A stretch of 64,000 nucleotides of DNA. Source: Rhizobium brockwellii (GTDB lineage Bacteria > Pseudomonadota > Alphaproteobacteria > Rhizobiales > Rhizobiaceae). Below are positions 53,451 through 61,208 of the stretch, one piece after another. The notes beneath the pieces were generated by a model. That model was given only the letters and a program-made list of their open reading frames with translations, was not told the DNA's origin and did no database searches. Numbering within the stretch: position 1 is the stretch's first letter; each line of letters opens with the position of its first letter. The stretch is from contig NZ_CP053439.1 of the NCBI RefSeq assembly GCF_000769405.2, positions 3,162,001-3,226,000 on the forward strand, read 5' to 3'. The position numbers and the translations under genes were made by a program.

Positions 53451-53702
53451 CGGCATCCTGTTGAATTCTCGGCTGAGATAAGGATGCCGGGGATAGAGCG
53501 CAAATACAAATTCTGGAACGGAATGTTCGAGAATTTCGATGGGCGGCATGATGACTTTGGGAATCTGGAAGATCGATCGGCGACCAATTCGAATCTGAAT
53601 TCAACGACTTCGAAGCGCCGGCGGAATCATCTTTCGAACCGTCTTAGATGGTGCTTCAACTGCCAGGGCGACGCGGTCTCGCCGCGCCGCCTCGCCTCCC
53701 GC

Positions 53703-54170
53703 TCACATCTTCGCCAGCAACTCCGCCAACTGGTCCGCAGCCTTGCCCCATCCTTCGTGGAAGCCCATCTTCTCGTGCGCCTCCTTGTCCTCGGCGCGCC
53801 AGTGCAGCGCCTTGGCCGTATATTTCGTGCGACCGTTGCCGAGATCTTCGAGCAGGATGACGCCAGTGAAGAAAGGTTTTTCGGACGGCACCCAGGCGCT
53901 GGTATAGGCATCGGTGAAGACGATCTTCTCGTTCTCGATGACCTCGAGATAGACGCCGCGGTTCGGATACTGATTGCCCTCGGGATCCTGCATGACGACA
54001 ACGCTGGAGCCGCCGGGGCGGACGTCGAGCTGGGCTTCCGCGACACCCCAGGGACGCGGCACGAACCACTGCTTCAGCAGATCAGGATTAGTCCATGCCT
54101 TGTAGATCTTCTCGCGCGGCGCGTCGAATTCGCGAACGAGGACGAGTTCATGTTGCGTGCTGGCAGTCAT
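53703..54170 (-). CDS. SRPBCC/AHSA1-type small-molecule-binding protein
   Basis: A 155-residue START-like domain: LVREFDAPREKIYKAWTNPDLLKQWF, PGGSSVVVMQDPEGN, GVYLEVIENEKIVFTDAY and the C-terminal helix MGFHEGWGKAADQLAELLAKM. This AHSA1/CalC-like family often accompanies ECF42 sigma factors. Its own promoter carries TGTCGG-N17-CGTC, identical to the site upstream of the sigma-factor operon, so it is likely a direct ECF42 target. It lies 89 bp after the sigma gene. Confidence 0.88.
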   Translation of the reverse strand: MTASTQHELVLVREFDAPREKIYKAWTNPDLLKQWFVPRPWGVAEAQLDVRPGGSSVVVMQDPEGNQYPNRGVYLEVIENEKIVFTDAYTSAWVPSEKPFFTGVILLEDLGNGRTKYTAKALHWRAEDKEAHEKMGFHEGWGKAADQLAELLAKM

Positions 54171-54222
54171 GTCGACATCTCTCCATTTGAATGAAACCTG
54201 TTTCCTGTCAGGTTGTTACAAG

Positions 54223-54249
54223 GACGTGTCGAAGTCCCCCATTCCGACA
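54223..54249 (-). promoter_or_regulatory. ECF42-type promoter of the AHSA1 gene
   Basis: On the minus strand, TGTCGG (54249-54244), 17 bases, then CGTC (54226-54223). The same two boxes with the same spacing occur upstream of the DGPF-sigma operon. The form is close to TGTCGA/CGA-TC boxes reported for ECF42 sigma factors. The gap holding it is only 89 bp, so it is a dedicated promoter for the downstream gene. Confidence 0.65.
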
Positions 54250-54259
54250 GCATACCGAA

Positions 54260-55519
54260 TTATCTTGCGACCGGCTGTGCGGCTTCTTCCTGCAGCTTGT
54301 CGATCTGTCGGCGGATATGGGCGGCCTCGGCCGCCGAATGGGCAAGCGCAATGGCGCGGTCGAAAGCCTCGCGCGCCTGGCCTGTCAGGCCAAGCTGCTT
54401 CAGCAGCCCGCCCCGCAGGCCATGATAATAGAAATAACCTCCGAGCTTTTCGCCGAGCGGATCGATGAGGTCGAGCGCATCCTGCGGACCTTGGAGCTTG
54501 GAGACGACGACGGCGCGGTTGAGCGTGATCACGGGCGACGGCTGGAGACGCTCCAGCGCGCGATAGAGCAGATCGATCTCCACCCAGTCGGTATCCTCGG
54601 CGCGTTTTGCGCGGGAGTGAACAGCGGCGATGGCCGCCTGAATCTGATAGGGGGCGGGCTTGCGATGGCGCAACGCCTTGTCGAGCAGCGCCAACGCCTC
54701 ATTGATATATGGCTGGTTCCAAAGCGACCGGTCCTGATCTTCGAGCAGCACGATCTCATCTCCAGCGTTGAAGCGTGCCGGCCGGCGCGAGATCTGCAGA
54801 AGCATGAGCGCAAGCAGCCCCATCAGCTCCGGTTCGGACGGGAAGATATGCAGCATCAATCGCGCCAGCCGGATCGCTTCGTCGCTGAAGGCAGCCGCCT
54901 CATGCCTGGGATCGGCCTGGCTGTAGCCCTCGTTGAAGATCAGGTAGATCATGGTGCTGACGATCGAGAGCCGTTCGGCCCTTTCCTCAGGGCTCGGTGT
55001 TTCGAAAGGCAAGCCGGCTTTCGCTACCCGCGCCTTGGCCCGCGTGATGCGCTGTTCCATGGCGCTTTCCGACACCAGGAAGGCCCGGGCGATCTGCGGC
55101 ACCGAAAGGCCGGAGACGATGCGCAGCGCCAGCGCGATCTGTTGGGTCGCGGGTAGATCGGGATGGCAGCAGATGAACAGCAGCCGCAGGATATCGTCGC
55201 GATAGTGGGAATCGTCCAGCCGCTCGACGATATCGCTTTCGGCATCCTCGGTATCGGAGATGACGTCCTCATCCGGCAGAGCCTGGATCTTCGCCCGTTT
55301 GCGCACCGCGTCGATGCCGCTGTTGCGGCCGACGAAGATGAGCCAGGCTGTGGGATCACGCGGTGGCCCTTTCTCCGGCCATGTCCGGATCGCCCTCAGA
55401 CACGCTTCCTGAAACGCCTCTTCCGCGGTATCGAGATTGCGGAAGTAGCGCAGCAGCGCGCCGAGCGCCTTCGGGCGGGCCGATGCAAGCGCGAGGTCGA
55501 TCCAGGCAATGTCTGTCAT
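54260..55519 (-). CDS. ECF42-type RNA polymerase sigma factor with TPR-like C-terminal extension
   Basis: 419 residues. Region 2 is RYFRNLDTAEEAFQEACLRAIRTW, region 4 ALALRIVSGLSVPQIARAFLVSESAMEQRI. A ~230-residue helical, TPR-like extension follows (LSIVSTMIYLIFNEGYSQ, LALMLLQISRRPARFNAGDEIV, VITLNRAVVVSKLQGPQDALDLID). This long extension and the adjacent DGPF-domain gene define the ECF42 group, which has no classical anti-sigma factor. Its start overlaps the DGPF stop by 4 bp. Confidence 0.92.
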   Translation of the reverse strand: MTDIAWIDLALASARPKALGALLRYFRNLDTAEEAFQEACLRAIRTWPEKGPPRDPTAWLIFVGRNSGIDAVRKRAKIQALPDEDVISDTEDAESDIVERLDDSHYRDDILRLLFICCHPDLPATQQIALALRIVSGLSVPQIARAFLVSESAMEQRITRAKARVAKAGLPFETPSPEERAERLSIVSTMIYLIFNEGYSQADPRHEAAAFSDEAIRLARLMLHIFPSEPELMGLLALMLLQISRRPARFNAGDEIVLLEDQDRSLWNQPYINEALALLDKALRHRKPAPYQIQAAIAAVHSRAKRAEDTDWVEIDLLYRALERLQPSPVITLNRAVVVSKLQGPQDALDLIDPLGEKLGGYFYYHGLRGGLLKQLGLTGQAREAFDRAIALAHSAAEAAHIRRQIDKLQEEAAQPVAR

Positions 55520-55890
55520 GATGAAGCATCTCCGGGCCTGAAGACGTAGAAAGGCCGAATTTCGTAAGAGGTGGAACCTGGATTGACGGATGAAAGCTGC
55601 TTCGAGAAGGCGATCGCCTCGTCGAGCGTTTCAAAGTCGACGACATAGAAGCCGAGAAGCGCCTCTTTCGTTTCCGCAAAAGGCCCATCGATGACCAAGG
55701 GCTCATCCTTGCCCTTGCGCACCGTGGTCGCAGCCGTCGTTGGCATCAGTCGGCCGACGGGGCCGAGCTTGCCAGATGCGGCAAGCGGCTCCTGCACGGC
55801 GTAGAGTTTCTCCATGACGGCAGCCTCCTCCTCCTTGGTCCAGGCGAAAACGGTTTCCTCATGGGCGTAACAAAGGATTGCATAAAGCAT
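55516..55890 (-). CDS. YCII/DGPF-domain protein, partner of ECF42 sigma factor
   Basis: 124 residues. The family motif DGPF is at 68-71 in VIDGPFAETKEALLGFYVVD. It begins MLYAILCYAHEETVFAWTKE, typical of the DGPF (YCII-related) family genetically linked to ECF42 sigma factors. The role is unknown; such proteins are usually the main ECF42 targets. It is first in the operon and carries the TGTCGG-N17-CGTC promoter. AGAGGAGTGAGCA precedes the ATG. Confidence 0.92.
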   Translation of the reverse strand: MLYAILCYAHEETVFAWTKEEEAAVMEKLYAVQEPLAASGKLGPVGRLMPTTAATTVRKGKDEPLVIDGPFAETKEALLGFYVVDFETLDEAIAFSKQLSSVNPGSTSYEIRPFYVFRPGDASS

Positions 55891-55911
55891 TGCTCACTCC
55901 TCTTTCCGAAT

Positions 55912-55938
55912 GACGAAGGAGTACCGCCTCGGCCGACA
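55912..55938 (-). promoter_or_regulatory. ECF42-type promoter of the DGPF-sigma operon
   Basis: On the minus strand, TGTCGG (55938-55933), 17 bases, then CGTC (55915-55912), 22 bp before the DGPF start. Identical boxes and spacing to the AHSA1 promoter, consistent with autoregulation by the sigma factor. Confidence 0.65.
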
Positions 55939-56092
55939 GCGTGCATCAAAAAATTATTGATGGAGAAATGAGCAATTCGATTGGAGAGCCACAGTTGGTC
56001 AAGCTTCCGGTGCCATCTCGCCCGTCATGGAGTTGCCCTTTTTAGCCTTAAGAGCTTCGGGCGCCTCCATCACCTTTTCATTCGAGAACCAC

Positions 56093-57049
56093 ATGAACAA
56101 GCCTCGAACACGTCTCATTGCCCTCGCCGCCCTCATGCTGCCGATGAAAACAGCCCTCGCCGCCTCCGCACCCGAAAACTTCCTCTATACGAGCGCCGGC
56201 GAGCTGGAATCGGTGAAGACGCAGCTTGCGCGCCCGGATATCTCAGGCGTCCAAATCGTGTACAACTGGAAGGGCCTCGAGCCTGCCAAGGGCCAATATG
56301 ATTTCTCGCAGATCGAGAGGGATCTGGCGCTCACCCAAAGCCTGAACAGGAAGCTCTTCATCCAGGTCCAGGACCGCTTCTTTGATCCGAAGGCGCGCAA
56401 TATCCCCGACTATATGCTGGCTGATCCGGAATATGACGGCGGCCTCACCGCTCAGTTCGACAATCCCGGCGAAAACAAGCCGGTCGGCTGGGTGGCGCAA
56501 CAATGGAACCCTGCCGTACGCGAGCGTTATCAGGCGCTGCTGAAGGCGCTGGCCGAAAAGTTCGACGGCAAGGTCTACGGCGTCAATCTGCCGGAAACGG
56601 CGATGGATCTCGACCCCAAGCACGAACCGAAAGGCTATAGCTGCGATGCCTATTTCCAGGGCGAGATGGCAAACCTCGCCTTTGCAAGGAAGGTCTTCGC
56701 CAAGTCGATGGTGGTGCAATACGTCAACTTCTGGCCCTGCGAATGGGAAAACGACCATAATTATATGGGCCGCCTTTTCGACTTCGCGGCGAAGAACAAT
56801 GTCGGCCTCGGCGGCCCCGATATCGTGCCCAATCGCAAGGCGCAGATGAAGAACTCCTACCCCTTCTTCAACAAGTACAAGGGCAAGCTCACCTATGTCG
56901 GCATGGCCGTGCAGGAGCCGACGCTGACCTACAAGAACCCGGCGACGAAGAAGCCCTTCACCAAGGTCGAATTCACCGCCTTTGCTAGGGATTATCTCGG
57001 CGCGAACGTGATCTTCTGGAGCACGGCGACGCCGTGGTTGAAGAAATAG
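56093..57049 (+). CDS. Secreted TIM-barrel-like protein (possible glycoside hydrolase)
   Basis: 318 residues with a signal peptide ending near residue 23 (LPMKTALA). ISGVQIVYNWKGLEPAKGQYDFSQIERDL is a typical barrel opening of GH5/GH42-like proteins. Further strands are KLFIQVQDRFFD, VYGVNLPETAMDLD (candidate acid/base Glu) and YVGMAVQEPTLT (candidate nucleophile Glu). I cannot assign a GH family. It is divergent from the DGPF operon but shows no ECF42-type motif, so it is probably independent. Confidence 0.7.
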   Translation: MNKPRTRLIALAALMLPMKTALAASAPENFLYTSAGELESVKTQLARPDISGVQIVYNWKGLEPAKGQYDFSQIERDLALTQSLNRKLFIQVQDRFFDPKARNIPDYMLADPEYDGGLTAQFDNPGENKPVGWVAQQWNPAVRERYQALLKALAEKFDGKVYGVNLPETAMDLDPKHEPKGYSCDAYFQGEMANLAFARKVFAKSMVVQYVNFWPCEWENDHNYMGRLFDFAAKNNVGLGGPDIVPNRKAQMKNSYPFFNKYKGKLTYVGMAVQEPTLTYKNPATKKPFTKVEFTAFARDYLGANVIFWSTATPWLKK

Positions 57050-57099
57050 CCAACCAGCTCGCGGAAACGAGCGGGGCTACGACGCGGCTCTCATCGCCT

Positions 57100-58593
57100 C
57101 TACCCCTCGCTCAGTGTTCGCCGGACAGCATTCTTCCAGCCCTTGAGCTTCGCCGCCCGCACCTTCTCGTCCATGTCGGGCGCGAATCGCCGATCGCGTT
57201 TCCACGTCGCGGAGAAACCATCCCTGTCCGGCCACACCCCTGCCCGGCTGCCGGCGAGCCAGGCGGCCCCCAACGCCGTCGTCTCCAGGATCACCGGGCG
57301 ATCGACCGGCGCATCGAGCAGGTCGGCAAGGCGCTGCATCGTCCAGTTAGAGGCGACCATGCCGCCGTCGACGCGCAGCACGGTGTCGTCGGCGCCGTTC
57401 TTCCAGTCTTTCTGCATGGCATCGAGCAGGTCGCGGGTCTGGTAGCAGACGGCCTCCAGCGCCGCCCGGCAGAGTTCCGCCGGGCCGCTGTTGCGCGTCA
57501 ACCCGAAGATCGCACCGCGCGCCTTGGCATCCCAGTGCGGCGCGCCGAGGCCGGTGAAGGCGGGCACGAGATAGACCTCCTGGGTCGGATCGGCCCTTTC
57601 GGCAAGCGCATTGGTCTCGGCAGCGCTGCCGATGATGCCGAGCCCGTCCCGCAGCCACTGCACGGCCGCACCCGCGATGAAGATCGAACCCTCCAGCGCA
57701 TAGGTCGTCTCGCCGTTCAGGCGATAGGCGATGGTGGTCAGCAGCCGGTTTTTGGAGCGCACCATGTCGGCGCCGGTGTTGAGCAGCGCGAAACAGCCAG
57801 TGCCATAGGTCGATTTCATCATGCCCGGCGCAAAACACGCCTGGCCGATGGTGGCCGCCTGCTGGTCGCCGGCAACGCCGAGGATGGGGATCGCCGCACC
57901 GAAGATATCAGGATCGACCGTGCCGAAGTCGGCGGCGCAATCCTTGACCTCCGGCAGCATGGCGGCGGGCACGCGGAGAATATCGAGCAGATCCTCGTCC
58001 CAGGCGTTTTCGGCGATGTTGTACATCAGCGTGCGCGAGGCATTGGTGGCGTCGGTGACGAAGCTCTTGCCGCCCGTCAGCCGCCAGATCAGGAAAGTGT
58101 CGATCGTGCCGAAGCAGAGATCGCCCCTGGCGGCGCGCGCCCGCGCGCCCTTCACGTTAGCCAGCATCCAGGAGAGCTTGGTGCCGGAAAAATAGGGATC
58201 GAGGATCAGGCCGGTCTTCTTCGTGAACAGCCGCTCGAAATCCTGTCGTTTCAGATTGTCGCAATAGCTTGCCGTACGCCGGTCCTGCCAGACGATGGCA
58301 TTCTGGATCGGCCGGCCCGTTTCGCGCTCCCAGACGACGACCGTTTCGCGCTGGTTGGTGATGCCGAGCGCGGCAAGATCCCTAGCCTCGATCCCGGCAT
58401 CGCGCAGCGCCATGTGGACGGTGGAGACGACGGAATCCCAGATCTCCTCGGGATCGTGCTCGACCCAGCCGGATCGCGGATAGATCTGGGTGAATTCCTT
58501 CTGGCCCTTGCCGGCGACATGCATGTCGCCATCGAAGACGATCGCCCGCGTCGACGTCGTTCCCTGATCGATCGCCAGAACATATCCGCTCAT
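57100..58593 (-). CDS. glpK: Glycerol kinase
   Basis: A 497-residue FGGY kinase that makes glycerol 3-phosphate. It has the ATP loop [44 protein letters not shown] (substrate site), [12 protein letters not shown] and [18 protein letters not shown]. The ATG at 58593 follows GAGGGAGGGTTTTC. No glpD, glpF or glycerol ABC genes are adjacent. Confidence 0.96.
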   Translation of the reverse strand: MSGYVLAIDQGTTSTRAIVFDGDMHVAGKGQKEFTQIYPRSGWVEHDPEEIWDSVVSTVHMALRDAGIEARDLAALGITNQRETVVVWERETGRPIQNAIVWQDRRTASYCDNLKRQDFERLFTKKTGLILDPYFSGTKLSWMLANVKGARARAARGDLCFGTIDTFLIWRLTGGKSFVTDATNASRTLMYNIAENAWDEDLLDILRVPAAMLPEVKDCAADFGTVDPDIFGAAIPILGVAGDQQAATIGQACFAPGMMKSTYGTGCFALLNTGADMVRSKNRLLTTIAYRLNGETTYALEGSIFIAGAAVQWLRDGLGIIGSAAETNALAERADPTQEVYLVPAFTGLGAPHWDAKARGAIFGLTRNSGPAELCRAALEAVCYQTRDLLDAMQKDWKNGADDTVLRVDGGMVASNWTMQRLADLLDAPVDRPVILETTALGAAWLAGSRAGVWPDRDGFSATWKRDRRFAPDMDEKVRAAKLKGWKNAVRRTLSEG

Positions 58594-58750
58594 GAAAACC
58601 CTCCCTCAGCATGTCAATTGTCGAAGCAAATCAATAGGACACGGATGCGGGTGAGAAAAGCGAATAAAGCGGAATTGCCAGCCCGCCGGCTTTGGGCATA
58701 ACTTCGCAGCCAACGCTGCAACGCAGCATCGCGATTTAAGGGAGAACAGC

Positions 58751-59527
58751 ATGAGTAGAACAGTCGTCGTCACCGGTTCCACCAGCGGCATCGGCCTTGC
58801 GATCGCCACTGCCTTCGCCGAAACGGACGACAACATCGTCATCAACGGTTTCGGAAAGGCAGATGAAATCAAGGCGATCGTCGAACGACTTGAATCATTA
58901 TCCAAAGGCCGGGCGCTCTATCATCCGGCCGACATGACGAAGCCCGCCGAGATCGCCGACCTGATCGAAACGGCTGCCAAGACCTTCGGCGGCGTCGATG
59001 TCCTGGTCAACAATGCCGGCATCCAGCACGTCGAGAAGATCGAGGATTTCCCGATCGAGAAGTGGGACCAGATCATCGCGATCAATCTGTCGAGTTCCTT
59101 TCATAGCATGCGCGCCGCGATCCCGCTGATGAAGGCGAAAAAACACGGCCGCATCATCAACATCGCCTCGGCCCACGGGCTCGTCGCCTCCCCCTTCAAA
59201 TCCGCCTATGTCGCGGCAAAACATGGTATATTGGGCCTGACGAAGACGGCAGCCCTGGAACTTGCCGAATTCGGCGTAACCGTGAACGCCATCTGCCCCG
59301 GCTACGTGCTGACGCCGCTCGTCGAGAAGCAGATACCGGATACCGCCAAGGCGCGCGGCATGACCGAGGAACAGGTAAAGAGCGAGGTCATTCTCAAGGC
59401 GCAGCCGACGCATGAATTCGTCAAGGCCGAGGAAATCGGCGCACTGTCACTCTATCTCGCCAGCGACGCGGCCCGGCAGGTGACCGGAACGCATATCTCG
59501 ATTGACGGTGGCTGGACGGCGGCATAA
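58751..59527 (+). CDS. bdhA: 3-hydroxybutyrate dehydrogenase
   Basis: A 258-residue SDR enzyme converting 3-hydroxybutyrate to acetoacetate with NAD+, part of PHB breakdown. TGSTSGIG at residues 8-15 binds NAD, NNAG follows, and the active site is S-A-H-G ... YVAAK. HEFVKAEEIGALSLYLASDAA and the C-terminal DGGWTAA are typical of BdhA. It begins an operon with xdhA and xdhB (27 bp gap), the mixed-function arrangement described in Sinorhizobium meliloti. Confidence 0.94.
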   Translation: MSRTVVVTGSTSGIGLAIATAFAETDDNIVINGFGKADEIKAIVERLESLSKGRALYHPADMTKPAEIADLIETAAKTFGGVDVLVNNAGIQHVEKIEDFPIEKWDQIIAINLSSSFHSMRAAIPLMKAKKHGRIINIASAHGLVASPFKSAYVAAKHGILGLTKTAALELAEFGVTVNAICPGYVLTPLVEKQIPDTAKARGMTEEQVKSEVILKAQPTHEFVKAEEIGALSLYLASDAARQVTGTHISIDGGWTAA

Positions 59528-59554
59528 CCATTTGGAAAAACAACCGGGAATATC

Positions 59555-61027
59555 ATGAACGACAGTATCCGCTTCATCCTGAATGGCGAGGACATCGCGC
59601 TCACCGATGTCAGGCCAACCGAGACGCTTTTGGATTTTCTGCGGTTGAAGCGACGGCTGACGGGCACCAAGGAAGGATGCGCGGAGGGCGATTGCGGCGC
59701 CTGCACCGTACTCGTCGGCCGGTTGGCGGACGGCAAGCTCGCCTATGAATCCGTCAATGCCTGTATCCGTTTCATGGGCTCGCTGCACGCCACCCATGTG
59801 GTAACGGTCGAGCATCTGGCCGGCAGGGACGGCGCGTTGCATCCGGTGCAGCAGGCACTGGTCGATTGCCACGGCTCGCAATGCGGCTTCTGCACCCCTG
59901 GTTTCGTCATGTCTCTTTACGGTCTCTGGCTCGCCAAGGAAAAGCCGAGCCGCCAGGAAATCGAAAAGGCACTGCAGGGCAATCTCTGTCGCTGCACGGG
60001 CTACGAGCCGATCGTCAAGGCCGCCGAGCAGGTGAGCATGATGCGGCCGAGCACGCTCTTCGATCCGCTGCAGCGGACACGTTCGGAAATCGTCGCCCGG
60101 CTCTGGGCGATGCAGGCGAGCGGCACCATCAGCATTACGAATGGCGAAGACCGACTGATCGTACCAGCTTCCATGGAGGTGCTGGCAGGAATCCTTTCGC
60201 AGGAACCCGACGCAATCATCGTCGCCGGTGCGACGGATGTCGGCCTCTGGGTGACGAAGCAGATGCGCAGGCTGAGCCCGGTGGTCTTCATCAATCATTT
60301 GAGCGAACTGCAGTCGGTCAGAGAAGACGACGACGAAGACGGCGTCACCATCGGCGCCGGCGTCAGCTACACCAAGGCCTTCGAAGCAATCTCCAAGAAA
60401 ATCCCGGCGCTCGGCCGGTTGATCGATCGCGTCGGCGGCGAGCAGGTGCGCAACATGGGCACGATTGGCGGCAACATCGCCAACGGCTCGCCGATCGGCG
60501 ACAGCCCGCCGCCGCTGATCGCGCTCGGCGCGACGCTGACGCTGCGGTCCCTGCAAGGCCAGCGCAGAATGCCGCTCGAGGATTTCTTCATCGCCTATGG
60601 CAAGCAGGATCGGAAGCCCGGCGAATTCGTCGAGAGCGTCTTCGTGCCCTACCCGGCAGCAACCAATCGCTTTGCCGCGTATAAGATCACCAAGCGCCGC
60701 GACGAGGACATCACCGCCGTGCTCGGCGCCTTCCTGCTGACGCTCGACGATGCCGAGATGATCACCGACATCCGCATTGCCTTCGGCGGCATGGCGGCGA
60801 CGCCGAAACGCGCCCGAAGGGTGGAAGCCGAACTGATCGGCAAACCGTGGACGGAAGCGACGATCGAGGCGGCCCGCCCCGCCTTCGACGCCGACTACAA
60901 GCCGCTGACCGACTGGCGCGCCACGGCGGAATACCGCCAGCTTACGGCGAAGAACCTGTTGACGCGGTTCTATCTCGAGACGGTCGGCGCGCCGGCGGAG
61001 TTGAAGCGGTTCGAGGAGGTGGCGTGA
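59555..61027 (+). CDS. xdhA: Xanthine dehydrogenase small subunit (FeS and FAD)
   Basis: 490 residues. The first [2Fe-2S] cluster is CAEGDCGACTVLVG near residues 43-56; the second has CGFCTPGF and NLCRCTGYEPI. The FAD-binding domain (about 190-490) shows IIVAGATDVGLWVTKQ and GGEQVRNMGTIGGNIANGSPIGD. Together with XdhB it oxidises hypoxanthine and xanthine. The ade gene elsewhere in the window supplies hypoxanthine. Confidence 0.95.
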   Translation: MNDSIRFILNGEDIALTDVRPTETLLDFLRLKRRLTGTKEGCAEGDCGACTVLVGRLADGKLAYESVNACIRFMGSLHATHVVTVEHLAGRDGALHPVQQALVDCHGSQCGFCTPGFVMSLYGLWLAKEKPSRQEIEKALQGNLCRCTGYEPIVKAAEQVSMMRPSTLFDPLQRTRSEIVARLWAMQASGTISITNGEDRLIVPASMEVLAGILSQEPDAIIVAGATDVGLWVTKQMRRLSPVVFINHLSELQSVREDDDEDGVTIGAGVSYTKAFEAISKKIPALGRLIDRVGGEQVRNMGTIGGNIANGSPIGDSPPPLIALGATLTLRSLQGQRRMPLEDFFIAYGKQDRKPGEFVESVFVPYPAATNRFAAYKITKRRDEDITAVLGAFLLTLDDAEMITDIRIAFGGMAATPKRARRVEAELIGKPWTEATIEAARPAFDADYKPLTDWRATAEYRQLTAKNLLTRFYLETVGAPAELKRFEEVA

Positions 61028-61055
61028 TGAAGATGATACATGTCAGCGCAAGCCA

Positions 61056-61170
61056 CCCCCCTCATCCGGCTGCCGCCACCTTCTCCCCGCTGGGGAGAAG
61101 GGACTGCCGCGCCGTCTCTTTTCCCCCTTCTCCCCTCGGGGAGAAGGTGCCCGAAGGGCGGATGAGGGGG
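61056..61170. repeat. Palindromic intergenic repeat, CCCCTCATC family, copy 2, inside the xdh operon
   Basis: Outer arms CCCCCTCATCCGGC and GCGGATGAGGGGGC, with TTCTCCCCGCTGGGGAGAAG and CCTTCTCCCCTCGGGGAGAAGG inner palindromes. It occupies most of the 181-bp gap between xdhA and xdhB and would form a large mRNA hairpin. Related to 47897-48051. Confidence 0.75.
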
Positions 61171-61208
61171 CCGCGCGGCACCACACGTCCTCACGAAGGA
61201 GGCATCTA

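Noticed and set aside
52377..54194. Open frame of 605 codons opposite the LLM and AHSA1 genes
   Set aside because: It spans two real minus-strand genes and their gap; no domain pattern.
57034..58701. Open frame of 555 codons opposite glpK
   Set aside because: Antisense shadow of a complete glycerol kinase.
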